Below are positions 55,348-64,000 of a stretch of DNA of 64,000 nucleotides, piece by piece. Within the stretch, counting starts at the first letter, position 1; the number at the start of each line of letters is the position of its first letter. The stretch covers positions 124,001-188,000 of the forward strand of contig NZ_CANMVP010000001.1 of assembly GCF_947501385.1 (NCBI RefSeq). The letters are read 5' to 3'. A program made the translations under genes and the position numbers. Under the pieces are notes generated by a model that saw nothing but the letters and a program-made list of their open reading frames with translations, had not been told where the DNA came from and searched no databases. The stretch comes from an uncultured Polaribacter sp. (lineage in GTDB: Bacteria > Bacteroidota > Bacteroidia > Flavobacteriales > Flavobacteriaceae).

Positions 55348-56307
55348 ATGAAAAGAATAATTGTTTTTATAGTAATTGCATCTGCTACAATACTATCTGT
55401 TAAAGCTAAGATAAAAGTTCTCATAGTAGATGGACAGAACAATCATAGTGTGTGGCCAAAATCGACTATTATGATGAAGCAATATTTGGAAGAAACCAGG
55501 TTATTTGAGGTAGATATTTATCGAACACAATATACTTGGAGGGGGCAAAAAAATAAAACTTTCCTCCCATTGGCAAAAACAAAGGCGACTAAGGACTTAA
55601 AGAATCCTAAATACGATCCTGAATTTACACCAGATTTTAATGCGTATGATGTAGTAATATCAAACTTTGGTTCAAAGGCTTCCAGTTGGCCGAAGCAGAC
55701 ACAGATTGCTTTTGAAAAATATGTTAAAGACGGTGGTGGCTTTGTTTCTGTTCATGCCGCCAATAACGCATTTCCTGATTGGAGAGAGTTTAATAAAATG
55801 ACAGGTCTAGGCGGTTGGGGTAATAGAACACAAAAAGATGGTCCTTTTGTATATTATAATAACAACAATATTTTAATTAGGGATTCTAGTCCTGGAAAAG
55901 CTGGCACTCATGGTCCACAACATCATATACCTATTACTATCCGTGTTTTTGACCATCCAATTACTTTAGGAATGCCTAAAAAATGGCTGACAGCAAAAGA
56001 TGAATGTTATGCTATGTTAAGAGGTCCGGCTGAAAATATGACTATTTTGGCTACTGGCAAAGATATGTCTGGCAAAGCTCCAACAAACAGACACGAACCT
56101 ATATTAATGGTTTTAGACTATGGGAAAGGTCGAGTTTTCCACACTACATTGGGGCATGAAGATTATTCTTTTGAAGGCGTTGGTTTTATCGTATCTTTTT
56201 TACGTGGTGTCGAATGGGCTGGCACTGGAAAGGTCACACAGTCTATTCCTTTTGACTTTCCTACATCTACTAAATCAAAGAGTAGAAAGTTCGAAGTAAA
56301 ACTATGA
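55348..56307 (+). CDS. ThuA-domain protein, exported
   Basis: The 319-residue protein has a signal peptide (VFIVIASATILSVKAK) and a class I glutamine-amidotransferase-like ThuA domain: KVLIVDGQNNHSVWPKSTI, DVVISNFGS, YVKDGGGFVSVHAANNAFPDW, HDHP-like VFDHPITLGMPKKW and GKGRVFHTTLGHEDYSFE. ThuA proteins are linked to trehalose/sugar-oxidation pathways and are often found beside DUF1080 and Gfo/Idh oxidoreductases. Here two DUF1080 genes follow directly. It starts 2 nt after the DUF5060 gene stop, so it is probably in the same transcript. The catalytic role is unsettled for the family. Confidence 0.87.
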   Translation: MKRIIVFIVIASATILSVKAKIKVLIVDGQNNHSVWPKSTIMMKQYLEETRLFEVDIYRTQYTWRGQKNKTFLPLAKTKATKDLKNPKYDPEFTPDFNAYDVVISNFGSKASSWPKQTQIAFEKYVKDGGGFVSVHAANNAFPDWREFNKMTGLGGWGNRTQKDGPFVYYNNNNILIRDSSPGKAGTHGPQHHIPITIRVFDHPITLGMPKKWLTAKDECYAMLRGPAENMTILATGKDMSGKAPTNRHEPILMVLDYGKGRVFHTTLGHEDYSFEGVGFIVSFLRGVEWAGTGKVTQSIPFDFPTSTKSKSRKFEVKL

Positions 56308-56407
56308 TAATACCATTTAAACTTTAATGACTACACTAAAATATCCTTTTTTTTTTTACAGTTATTTAAAAGTATAACTGCTAATAAGAAACAAAATTAA
56401 ACATATT

Positions 56408-57286
56408 ATGAAAAAAAAAATAATAAACGCCATTTTAACCACTATTCTATCTGCTACAATAACTTCTGCAATTGCCCAAGACTATGCGCAAACAAAAATA
56501 CCATATCCTAAAACCCAATCAAAAGATTGGAAAAATTTATTAAACGATAATCTGTCTGCATGGGAAGTTTGGACTGGAATCCCTCATTTCTCTGTATCAA
56601 ATCTTCCTAAAGGATATAAAAAGAATGCTACTGGTAAAAATACAGAACCTTTGGGTTTAGGAGATTCTATGGGTATCTATAAAGTAGTTAAAGATAATGA
56701 TGGTAAAGCTGTTTTAAATATATCTGGAGCTGTATTTGCTGTTTTGTCCACTAAAGAAATCTATTCAAACTACCATATGACTATGCTTTTTAAATGGGGA
56801 GATAAAAAATATGCTCCTCGTAAAAATGCTAAAAGAGATAGTGGTCTCTTGTATCACTGCCACGGTAATCACGGCGCTTTTAAAAACGTTTGGAAGTCTT
56901 CTCTAGAATTTCAAATTCAAGAGGGCGATTTTGGCGATTTATATGTCTTGGGCGGAACTTATGCAAAAGCGAAAGCAAACGATAAAAACAGATGGGATCC
57001 GCAAGGAACAAAAATTAGTAAAAGTGCAAAAAGATCTGTAGATAATGAAAGTTCATATGGCGAGTGGACTCGCTTGGATTTGTATGTTATAAAAGATACA
57101 GCCATACACGTTGTAAACGGCGTTGTAGTGTTAGCATTGGTAGATGCAAAAGCTAAGAACGGCACTAAACTTGAGGCTGGTCAAATTCAAATTCAATCGG
57201 AAGGTGCAGAGTGCTTTGCAAAAGATATATCTATTAGACCTATAAAAAGATTTCCTAGAGAAATAAAAAAATTAGCTGGACTTTAG
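56408..57286 (+). CDS. DUF1080 (3-keto-glycoside hydrolase-type) exported protein, copy 1
   Basis: The 292-residue protein has a signal peptide (ending ITSAIAQ). A DUF1080 jelly-roll domain (concanavalin-like, PF06439 type) spans ~35-285: WKNLLNDNLSAWEVWTG, YHMTMLFKWGDKKYAPR, RDSGLLYHCHG, SLEFQIQEGDFGDLYVLGG, WTRLDLYVIKDTAIHVVNG, GQIQIQSEGAECFAKDISIRP. Several DUF1080 proteins have been shown to cleave 3-keto-glycosides by elimination/hydration. The pairing with ThuA and a sugar-isomerase-like protein supports that type of chemistry here. The oxidoreductase that would make the 3-keto substrate is not in the window. Confidence 0.85.
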   Translation: MKKKIINAILTTILSATITSAIAQDYAQTKIPYPKTQSKDWKNLLNDNLSAWEVWTGIPHFSVSNLPKGYKKNATGKNTEPLGLGDSMGIYKVVKDNDGKAVLNISGAVFAVLSTKEIYSNYHMTMLFKWGDKKYAPRKNAKRDSGLLYHCHGNHGAFKNVWKSSLEFQIQEGDFGDLYVLGGTYAKAKANDKNRWDPQGTKISKSAKRSVDNESSYGEWTRLDLYVIKDTAIHVVNGVVVLALVDAKAKNGTKLEAGQIQIQSEGAECFAKDISIRPIKRFPREIKKLAGL

Positions 57287-57347
57287 CCACTAAAAGTCTA
57301 TAACAATTTTGTAATCGGGGGGATTTGAGTTTTTAAATTAAAGAAAT

Positions 57348-58184
57348 ATGAGCAATTTAATTAAACCTTTAAAAGTAATTTTCTTAAGTGTTGCATTACA
57401 GATATTTCTTGCTATTTATTTTATGTCATATTCAAGTATTTCTGCACAAAATATTAATGATGGCTTTAAACCCCTATTTAATGGTAAGAATTTGGAAGGT
57501 TGGCAATTAAAAATAAGAAGTGGAGATCGTGTTTTGGCAAAAAAAGTTTTTGTAGTGGACAGAAAAATGATTCACGCTTTTAAACATATTCCAGACAGCA
57601 CAGAACTTAACACTGGCAACTATCAAACTCATGGAATGATTTTTTCAGAAAAAAAATATAGCAAATATATTTTACGGTTCGAATATAAATGGGGTAAAAA
57701 AATTCTGAATAACTTTAAAAAATTTCAGTATGACGCTGGATTATATTATCATATATATAATGATAAGGTCTGGCCGAAAGGAATTGAATACCAAATTAGG
57801 TACAACCATATTGCAAACAAAAATTATACTGGTGATATTTTAGCGGCTGGCATAGATATTACTTGGTATACAGGAATAATAAAAAAACACTTTTTAGCTC
57901 CAAAAGCAGGTGGTAAACCTGTTCAAAAGAAAGGTATGCTCTCGGCGTTTCCAACAGAAAACTACAACGGACTAAATGATAAATGGAACAAATGCGAAAT
58001 TATTGTAATGGGCAACAACTATTTGATTCATAAACTAAATGGTAAAATTGTAAATATGGCAACGCACCTCTCTCGAAAAGAAGGTCTTATAGGTTTTCAA
58101 GCTGAAACTGCTGAAATTTATTACAAAAATATCTTTATAAAAGAATTCCTTAAAAGCATTCCAATAGAAAAGTTTATTAACTAG
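57348..58184 (+). CDS. DUF1080 (3-keto-glycoside hydrolase-type) exported protein, copy 2
   Basis: This is a 278-residue paralogue of the preceding gene with an N-terminal hydrophobic signal (FLSVALQIFLAIYFMSYSS). The DUF1080 domain is clear: GFKPLFNGKNLEGWQLK, KYILRFEYKWGKK, DAGLYYHIYNDKVWPKGIEY, KWNKCEIIVMGNNYLIHKLN, GLIGFQAETAEIYYKNIFI. FNGKNLEGW is the family's typical opening. It differs enough from copy 1 to suggest another sugar or linkage. It ends the plus-strand operon, 250 nt before the AraC regulator. Confidence 0.87.
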   Translation: MSNLIKPLKVIFLSVALQIFLAIYFMSYSSISAQNINDGFKPLFNGKNLEGWQLKIRSGDRVLAKKVFVVDRKMIHAFKHIPDSTELNTGNYQTHGMIFSEKKYSKYILRFEYKWGKKILNNFKKFQYDAGLYYHIYNDKVWPKGIEYQIRYNHIANKNYTGDILAAGIDITWYTGIIKKHFLAPKAGGKPVQKKGMLSAFPTENYNGLNDKWNKCEIIVMGNNYLIHKLNGKIVNMATHLSRKEGLIGFQAETAEIYYKNIFIKEFLKSIPIEKFIN

Positions 58185-58433
58185 TAGAATTTTCTTTTTA
58201 TTGACTTATCAAAAGAGCTAAGTAAAAGAATTTTTATAGATATCTTAAAAAGACCTATTAGTACTTAACCTTAGGAGCTTTTGATCAAACCAGTCTCACA
58301 AACATAGCAACTAACTACAATACAATTAGTTACATATTTAATTGATGCAGGTTTAAAATAAATATTTACTGTTTTATACTATACAATTAAAAATTAAATG
58401 CTATATTAGAATTAAAATTTATAGTATCATTTT

Positions 58434-59297
58434 ATGATGAATATTATCCGTGAAATAACACCGTTAAAAGATGAAGATTTATTTGTAGTTCTTTATCAGC
58501 CTAATGCAAAGTTTGATTTTCCTACGCACTATCATCCCGAATACGAACTTAATTATGTGGAAGGTGCTAAAGGAAAGCGAGTAGTAGGCGAGTCTCTACT
58601 TGAGTATGAAGAGAAAGATCTAGTCCTTGTCGGTCCGAATTTATATCATTCATGGCATAGCGAAAGAGGTTATGCTGATTTGGTGGTTACTATACAGTTT
58701 CAAGAAAATTTATTACCAATTAGCTTTCAAAACAAAAAAATTTTTATTTCTATAAAAGAAATGCTAGAAAAGTCGAAATTAGGAATAGAATTTTCTAAAG
58801 AAACAATTAATAATATTGGCCCAAAAATTAAGTCGTTGAATAATGAAAATGGATTTCAATCAATTCTTGATTTTTTTTCCATACTTTACGAAATATCAGT
58901 TTGCGAAAATCAAAAGGTTTTATGTAGTCATGCATTTATTCCAGACATTGATATTTTTAAGAGTAGAAGGATTCGTTTAGTTTGCGATTATATCAATAAA
59001 AACTTTACTGAAAAAATAACAGTAAGTCAAATAGCAAAATTAGTAGGAATGACTAATTCTTCGTTTTGCCATTTTTTTAAAAAAAGAACTGGAAAATCAC
59101 TTGTGGAATATATAAATGATGTTAGAATCGGGCATACTTCTGTTCAACTTATTGAAAGCACTAAATCTATCTCCGAGATTTGCTATAGTTGCGGATTTAA
59201 TAATCTATCGAATTTTAACCGCGTTTTTAAGGCACGAAAAGGGAGGAGTCCTAGGGATTATCGATCTTTTAACAATAAACAGATTACAAAATATTAA
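58434..59297 (+). CDS. AraC-family transcriptional regulator with cupin sensor
   Basis: This is a 287-residue cytoplasmic regulator. The N-terminal cupin domain (FDFPTHYHPEYELNYV, LVGPNLYHSWH) probably binds a sugar; the C-terminal part (~190-285) has two helix-turn-helix motifs (TVSQIAKLVGMTNSSFCHFF and SISEICYSCGFNNLSNFNRV followed by FKARKGRSPRDYR). It is flanked by the plus-strand ThuA/DUF1080 genes and the convergent minus-strand isomerase-sulfatase-GH26 genes, so it probably controls one or both. The start may be the second ATG, one codon downstream. Confidence 0.92.
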   Translation: MMNIIREITPLKDEDLFVVLYQPNAKFDFPTHYHPEYELNYVEGAKGKRVVGESLLEYEEKDLVLVGPNLYHSWHSERGYADLVVTIQFQENLLPISFQNKKIFISIKEMLEKSKLGIEFSKETINNIGPKIKSLNNENGFQSILDFFSILYEISVCENQKVLCSHAFIPDIDIFKSRRIRLVCDYINKNFTEKITVSQIAKLVGMTNSSFCHFFKKRTGKSLVEYINDVRIGHTSVQLIESTKSISEICYSCGFNNLSNFNRVFKARKGRSPRDYRSFNNKQITKY

Positions 59298-59323
59298 AAA
59301 CTCTGTGTTATATTTTTAAATTG

Positions 59324-59349
59324 GCAGTTTTCTTTTTTTTACAAACTGC
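59324..59349. terminator. Possible bidirectional terminator between convergent genes
   Basis: GCAGTTT and AAACTGC form a 7-bp stem around a T-rich loop in the 78-nt gap between the AraC gene and the isomerase-like gene. The stem is short and no T run follows on the plus strand, so confidence is modest. Confidence 0.4.
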
Positions 59350-59375
59350 TATATTAATAAGATTAAATCTCATAA

Positions 59376-60236
59376 CTATAATTGGGTAAAGTTTTGTTTG
59401 GATATATAGTTGTAATCTGCTTTTATATTGGCTATAGGATTTTTAGTTCTTTCATCTTCTATAAAATAGTGTTTTAATCCATTCTTTATACCTGCCTTAA
59501 AAATAGCTTTAAAGTCTATAATTCCTTCTCCGACAGTTGTCTCTTGCTTCATACCCACAACGCCATCTTTTACGTGAAACATAACAATTCTTCCAGAGTT
59601 TTCGGTAATTAATTTTAAAGGGTCATATCCTGCACGTACAACCCAAAACAGATCTGCCTCAAAAAAAACCAAATCAGCATCTGTTTCTTTTAATAATGTA
59701 TCCATTGGTATTTTACCATCTAACTTCTTAAATTCGAATGCATGATTATGATAAGTAAACTTAATTCCTGCAGCTTTACATTTTTCGCCAATTTTATTAA
59801 AATTTTCTGCAACTTTTTTATAATGATCAATATTTCCACGCATATTACGAGGAATTGCAGGTACAGTTAAATATTCTACTCCTGAGATCAGCGAAGCTTC
59901 AATTATTTTATCGGCATTTTTATAAGTAAAATATCCACAGTGTGTAGAAACGAGTTTCATTCCTAAATTACTAACTAGATGTTTTAGATAAGCAGGTTTC
60001 ATAGTTTTAAAATACATTCCATTGGTACCTAGTCCATAGCTTTCTATTTGTTCGTAACCAATTTGGGCTATCTTTTTCATTGTACCTTCAAAATCAATTT
60101 TAAGTTGTTCTCTGACAGAATATATTTGAAGACCAATAGGCATTTTTTTTGATATACTTGCAAAGGTTGGCATAATGATAGTTCCTGCTACAAGCCACGA
60201 ACTTTTCTTAATAAAATTTCGTCTATTAGATTTCAT
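59376..60236 (-). CDS. Tat-exported xylose-isomerase-like TIM-barrel protein (sugar phosphate isomerase/epimerase type)
   Basis: This is a 286-residue protein. The N terminus SNRRNFIKKSSWLVAGT is a twin-arginine signal, so the protein is folded and metal-loaded before export to the periplasm. The barrel has GLQIYSVREQLKIDFEGTMK, GYEQIESYG, STHCGYF, YHNHAFEFKKLDGK and FFEADLFWVVRAG, FHVKDG, with the His/Glu/Asp set expected of an AP-endonuclease-2/xylose isomerase-like fold. Relatives act as epimerases, isomerases or 3-keto-sugar enzymes. It lies 20 nt after the sulfatase gene and opposite the DUF1080 pair. The reaction is not known. Confidence 0.83.
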   Translation of the reverse strand: MKSNRRNFIKKSSWLVAGTIIMPTFASISKKMPIGLQIYSVREQLKIDFEGTMKKIAQIGYEQIESYGLGTNGMYFKTMKPAYLKHLVSNLGMKLVSTHCGYFTYKNADKIIEASLISGVEYLTVPAIPRNMRGNIDHYKKVAENFNKIGEKCKAAGIKFTYHNHAFEFKKLDGKIPMDTLLKETDADLVFFEADLFWVVRAGYDPLKLITENSGRIVMFHVKDGVVGMKQETTVGEGIIDFKAIFKAGIKNGLKHYFIEDERTKNPIANIKADYNYISKQNFTQL

Positions 60237-60256
60237 AATTAGGTATAAATTTTATA

Positions 60257-62026
60257 TTATTTTCTTTCAAACATTAACAGCCTTATATCCATAACAGAAT
60301 TCCCAGGTATTTCTAGTGCTTTAAGAGTAAGTTTAGAAATACCTTTTTCTAAATAGATTTCTCCAATATTTAAAGGCTTAAAGTCCTTTACATATGAATT
60401 TTCTCTCTTTACTCTATCTTTTTCCATTCCTTCCAATGGAGGATCGTGTGGTTCTAGAATCTGAGCTTTTAGCACGTTGTTTCCTTGAGTTAATTTAAAA
60501 GATGCACCTTCATCTCCCTCGGGACAAGTATAATAAAGGGTTACTTTAAAATTTCCAGATTCAACAACTTCAATATTCCAAATAATTTCATCCTCGACAC
60601 TAATCCAATTTGTAAAAAAAGAACAGTTTGGAAATTTATTCGACCTTTTTATATTACCATACGCAACACCATCACGTGCAGGAATATGGGTATATTTAAA
60701 ATCTGGATGTCCTAAAGGAAACGTACGAGAATCATTTATTGGTAACTCCGCTTCAGCAATTTCTCTAAAGTGGATTGCTGCCTGCGATAGTTTTTCTTTT
60801 ACCTCAAGAAATTTATTACTAACATTATTTTTCTGCTCTCGGTCATTTTCAATATCAAATAGTTGTCCATTATTAGAAAGCCTAAATTTTTGATTTCTTA
60901 CGCTTAATCTGCCTTTCCAATAATTAAATATACTACGGCTACGGGCTTTATTATTTTTTTTGTTGAATATCGTATTTTTCAAACTTATCCCATCTAAGGG
61001 TTTATCAACTTTTAAATCAATACTGGCTAAATCTGCGAGAGTCGGTAACAAATCGATAGCTCCAGCAATAGTTTCTATTTGCAAACCTTTATCTATTTTA
61101 CCTTTCCATTTTATAAATAAAGGTGAGCGCACGCCCCCTTCGTCTGTAGAGCTTTTAATACCTTTCATTCCATCATTCCACCTCCAATTATTTGGACCGT
61201 TATCACTCAAATAAACTATAATTGTGTTATCATCAATTCCTAATTCCTTAATTTTAGACTGAATTCGACCAACATTCCAATCTATATTTTCACACATTGC
61301 CAATGCGGCTTTGGTAAATGGAATATTTTCTTTAGCGAGATTAGTTCCTTTCTGTGTTATGTCTTTATGTTTATATTTCTTATACCATTTATCAGGAACC
61401 TGCATTGGTGAATGTGGTGTATTGTAGGGTAGATATAATAAAAATGGTTTATTTTTATTTTTCTCAATGAAATTTATTCCATATTTAGTCAAGTCATCAA
61501 TTATAAATCCGTTACCTCTTATAATTTTACCATTATGCTCTAAAACTGGGTTAAAATAGTTCCCCCAATGCCCAGAGCAAAACCCATAAAAATCATCGAA
61601 ACCTCTCCCGTTGGGATGATATGGGTATTGCATTCCATTATGCCATTTACCATAAGCTGCAGTGGTATAACCAGCCTCCTTAAATACATCAGCAATAGTC
61701 TTTTCATCTAGATTTATGCGCTCTCCGCCTTCTGTAGTGCTGTATACTCCTGTTCTTATATGATACCTGCCAGTTAAAAATTCTGCTCTTGTAGGAGAAC
61801 AGACTGGTGAAACATAAAAATTTTTAAAACGTACACCCTCTAAAGCTAACTTATCTATATTAGGAGTTTGTATATCTAAGTTCCCATTTATACTTAAATC
61901 TCCCCAACCTTGATCATCAGTCATAATAATAACGATATTTGGGGGGTTACTTTTTGAGAGTTTCTTTTTTAAATAGCACCCAGATATACATATAGTTACT
62001 AACAATACAAACAAAATTCTATACAT
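60257..62026 (-). CDS. S1-family arylsulfatase with C-terminal beta domain, lipoprotein
   Basis: The 589-residue sulfatase has lipobox Cys17 (VTICISGC). It has metal-binding IVIIMTDDQGWGD, the formylglycine motif C76-S-P-T-R (Thr in place of the commoner Ser is allowed), YGKWHNGMQYPYHP and IVYLSDNGPNNWRW. Beyond the sulfatase fold (~440) there is a ~150-residue beta-rich C-terminal region (WNIEVVESGNFKVTLYYTC ... KLTLKALEIPG) that resembles a carbohydrate-binding or galactose-binding-like domain. It lies between GH26 and the Tat-exported barrel protein; together they suggest a sulfated substrate for the second locus too. Confidence 0.88.
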   Translation of the reverse strand: MYRILFVLLVTICISGCYLKKKLSKSNPPNIVIIMTDDQGWGDLSINGNLDIQTPNIDKLALEGVRFKNFYVSPVCSPTRAEFLTGRYHIRTGVYSTTEGGERINLDEKTIADVFKEAGYTTAAYGKWHNGMQYPYHPNGRGFDDFYGFCSGHWGNYFNPVLEHNGKIIRGNGFIIDDLTKYGINFIEKNKNKPFLLYLPYNTPHSPMQVPDKWYKKYKHKDITQKGTNLAKENIPFTKAALAMCENIDWNVGRIQSKIKELGIDDNTIIVYLSDNGPNNWRWNDGMKGIKSSTDEGGVRSPLFIKWKGKIDKGLQIETIAGAIDLLPTLADLASIDLKVDKPLDGISLKNTIFNKKNNKARSRSIFNYWKGRLSVRNQKFRLSNNGQLFDIENDREQKNNVSNKFLEVKEKLSQAAIHFREIAEAELPINDSRTFPLGHPDFKYTHIPARDGVAYGNIKRSNKFPNCSFFTNWISVEDEIIWNIEVVESGNFKVTLYYTCPEGDEGASFKLTQGNNVLKAQILEPHDPPLEGMEKDRVKRENSYVKDFKPLNIGEIYLEKGISKLTLKALEIPGNSVMDIRLLMFERK

Positions 62027-62189
62027 AACTATTAGATTACTAAAAAATAGATTTTAATTTACTTTGTACCTAATTATTTTGGTTACACGATACTACTTTT
62101 ATATTTTTAGCACTATTTACTGTTTTCTAAGTTGGGATAAATACTCTTTTCCATAGCTATAAAAATCAATTTAGAAAAAGCTAAAATAC

Positions 62190-63320
62190 TTATTTTTTAC
62201 AATAATAATTATTAGTATACATATTTGGAAGATCGCTATGAAAAAGCGTCATCTCATCATTATAAAAACGCATAAAGTCTTTATGTTGAGGGTAGCTAGG
62301 TAAGGGTACCCAATATCTATTTTTTTTAAGATTTCGCCATGTTAACCAGTAAGATATTTCTTTTGCAATAGAATCATTTTTTAAAGGATTAAGAATGCAT
62401 GTCGTAATCCAATTGTTAATTTTTGAATTTTGAAGTCCTTGTCCAACGCCCGCCTCAGAAATAGCTGCTATTTTTCCATTTTTTTTCGCAAAATTTACTA
62501 CTGCCTTGCTATTTTCTAAAATTGACTTGCTTACATCTTCCCCACCCCAATACAGATCAAAACTTATTATATCTACCCATTCATTCCCTGGGTATTTACC
62601 ATCGTTTAAGCCTCCTTTTTTTATAGGATTGGTTGGATTATATACATAAAGTAGATTATGTACATTACACTCATCTCGTAAATAGCGAATGGTAAATTCC
62701 CAAACTTCTCGAAAGGTTTTATTCGAGATACTGCTGTCTGACCACCAAAAATGTCCATTGGTGTGTTCATGAAACGGACGGAATAGTATTGGCACTTTTA
62801 TTCCTTTAACTTCCAAAGAATTGAAATAGGTGGCAATTTCATCTAATTTTGCTTTCCATTTATTATGATAAGGCTTACCCTCTAGAATATTTTGCATAGC
62901 ATCCCCTCGCTTATCACCATAATAACCATCTGTAACAGGGTTCTGAATATGCCAACTGTATGTAATAATACCGCCTTGCCTAAAGATTTTCTTAACCTGT
63001 TCTTTTTGATAAGACATCCCATCAACCAAATCAAAACCGTATAGCGCAGGAAAATCTCCTACTGATATGTTTACATCCGAGCTCCAATTAATTGTATCCT
63101 TGTTTCTCCACCCAATACCCATTCCTACTGTATTATGATGTCCAAAAATTAGTTTGTTCTTTGCCAAACTTTTTAAATTATGGTACAAGTTTTTTGTTTC
63201 AGCAGTAGCATTCTTATCAATTTGAGCTAAAATACTATTTATAGAAAAAAATAAAAAAACAGCTAGAACCTTAAAGTTACCAAATATTTTTTTATGTTTA
63301 AAAAACGTATGCGCTATCAT
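62190..63320 (-). CDS. GH26 beta-mannanase-type endo-hydrolase, exported
   Basis: The 376-residue protein has a signal peptide ending FFSINSILAQ. The GH26 barrel is clear: LIFGHHNTVGMGIGW, ALYGFDLVDGM, GGIITYSWHIQNPVT, VPILFRPFHEHTNGHFWW with the acid/base Glu (~residue 183), VDIISFDLYWGG and IAAISEAGVGQG with the nucleophile Glu (~288). The length suits a single-domain enzyme. Family members hydrolyse beta-1,4-mannan or beta-1,3-xylan; mannan is most likely. This contrasts with the alpha-mannan enzymes of the first PUL. It is the first gene of the GH26-sulfatase-isomerase group. Confidence 0.92.
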   Translation of the reverse strand: MIAHTFFKHKKIFGNFKVLAVFLFFSINSILAQIDKNATAETKNLYHNLKSLAKNKLIFGHHNTVGMGIGWRNKDTINWSSDVNISVGDFPALYGFDLVDGMSYQKEQVKKIFRQGGIITYSWHIQNPVTDGYYGDKRGDAMQNILEGKPYHNKWKAKLDEIATYFNSLEVKGIKVPILFRPFHEHTNGHFWWSDSSISNKTFREVWEFTIRYLRDECNVHNLLYVYNPTNPIKKGGLNDGKYPGNEWVDIISFDLYWGGEDVSKSILENSKAVVNFAKKNGKIAAISEAGVGQGLQNSKINNWITTCILNPLKNDSIAKEISYWLTWRNLKKNRYWVPLPSYPQHKDFMRFYNDEMTLFHSDLPNMYTNNYYCKK

Positions 63321-63430
63321 CTTAAATTTTTAATAAATCTATATTTTACTTAATTTTTTAATATGTTATTAGAAATACTTGAACTTTAATTGCTTATTAT
63401 TTATCCATTTAAACTTTAAAATGACTGTTA

Positions 63431-63529
63431 TTACAATACAAAATAGATGATTGACATAACGCTAAAGAGGATTAAAACACCTAACATAATAGCCAAAATC
63501 GAGTATTTTAATCCTTTCTTACTTGTCAT
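63431..63529 (-). CDS. Possible small single-pass membrane protein (32 aa)
   Basis: A 32-codon frame begins MTSKKGLKYSILAIMLG and continues with VLILFSVMSIIYFVL: a short basic N terminus followed by one membrane helix, a typical composition for a small membrane protein. It lies alone between the GH26 gene and the hybrid regulator. A consensus-like -7 box (TACTTTTG on the minus strand, 63535-63542) lies so close upstream that the transcript would be leaderless if used. The amino-acid pattern supports a real gene, but length makes chance possible. Confidence 0.45.
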   Translation of the reverse strand: MTSKKGLKYSILAIMLGVLILFSVMSIIYFVL

Positions 63530-63720
63530 ACTCTCAAAAGTAAATTGAAATATCAAAAAAAAGTACAACAATTTTCCAAGGTGTTACAATAAATCACTCA
63601 TCCATAAGAAATAATACTAGTTAAAATGTTAATACTAAATGTATTGTGGGTAATTCTTCTTAAAATTAGACTTTAATTGTCTATATACAATTCATAAAAA
63701 CAGTTTCAGGCATCTTTTAT

Positions 63721-64000
63721 TTAAATATTACTGGAAAAAATACCTGAATCTACATTTTCGTTCTTTCTAAAATCAGATGGCGTTAAATTAAATTCATTTT
63801 TAAAACATTTTGAAAAATACCACATAGTACTAAACCCTACTGAGTAACAAACCTCAGATACATTAAGATTAGTATTTTTGAGTAAGAGAGCTGCGTGTTT
63901 TAAACGAATGCTTCGAATAAATTCACCAACTGATTTTCCTGTTAATGCCTTTAATTTATCATGAAGCTTTGTTCTTCCCATACCCATATTTACACAAAAC
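63721..64000 (-). CDS. C-terminal AraC-type output domain of a probable hybrid two-component regulator (partial)
   Basis: The frame is open through the right window edge (upstream residues FCVN precede MGMGRTKLHDKLK), so only the last ~93 residues are present. They form the AraC HTH output domain: GMGRTKLHDKLKALTGKSVG, EFIRSIRLKHAALLLKNT, NVSEVCYSVGFSTMWYFSK, CFKNEFNLTPSDFRK. The sequence style fits hybrid two-component systems (HTCS) that control Bacteroidota PULs, with sensor, kinase and receiver domains outside the window. It may control the adjacent GH26-sulfatase-isomerase genes. A stand-alone AraC regulator is the alternative. Confidence 0.82.
   Translation of the reverse strand, partial: FCVNMGMGRTKLHDKLKALTGKSVGEFIRSIRLKHAALLLKNTNLNVSEVCYSVGFSTMWYFSKCFKNEFNLTPSDFRKNENVDSGIFSSNI

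Overview
The window looks like a chromosome segment of a marine member of the Flavobacteriaceae (Bacteroidota). The evidence is low-GC DNA, several type IX secretion (T9SS) C-terminal sorting domains, many lipoproteins, a SusC/SusD pair, and promoters with the Bacteroidota -7 box TAnnTTTG. No rRNA, tRNA or CRISPR array was recognised.

Region 1 (about 2.8-36.1 kb) is a large polysaccharide utilisation locus (PUL) aimed at an alpha-mannan, probably a sulfated one. It holds SusC/SusD and a DUF3823 lipoprotein, three GH92 alpha-mannosidases, three GH99/GH71-like hydrolases and two S1-type sulfatases. It also has a mannose-6-phosphate isomerase and a ROK sugar kinase for entry into glycolysis, a FucP-type sugar permease, a giant secreted protein with a CxxCH haem motif, and a small T9SS surface protein. 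Everything is on the minus strand in four apparent transcription units. A divergent plus-strand gene encodes a membrane-spanning regulator with a periplasmic LamG/kelch-like sensor and a cytoplasmic winged-helix plus BTAD-like (SARP-type) output. All four promoters carry the same layout: heptamers NNNTTAA repeated every 11 bp, the nearest one exactly 7 nt upstream of the -7 box. SARP activators of Actinobacteria are known for this geometry, so the regulator and the repeats probably form one regulon. This is the most notable observation in the window.

Region 2 (about 36.1-46 kb) is a decaying accessory island. It contains a two-gene HEAT-like protein/Mrr-like nuclease operon (possible defence), an AlbA_2 protein gene broken by one amber codon, a DnaC-like ATPase with a palindromic repeat inserted in frame, an HU-like protein, and truncated ECF sigma and tyrosine recombinase genes. 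Several repeat families lie among them: a duplicated long hairpin with compensatory stem changes, a 22-bp iteron-like array, and a triplicated element of about 90 bp that supplies the 3' end of the sigma fragment.

Region 3 (about 46-64 kb) carries a lipoprotein, a DinB-family protein, a secreted beta-helix protein and a decayed DDE transposase, followed by a second carbohydrate locus. That locus has GH3 with PA14, a DUF5060 glycosidase, ThuA, two DUF1080 proteins, an AraC regulator, a Tat-exported sugar isomerase-like protein, a sulfatase, a GH26 mannanase and the end of a probable hybrid two-component regulator. The GH3 and DUF5060 genes look more GC-rich than their surroundings, which suggests transfer. 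The left edge of the window holds the end of a purple-acid-phosphatase-like T9SS protein.
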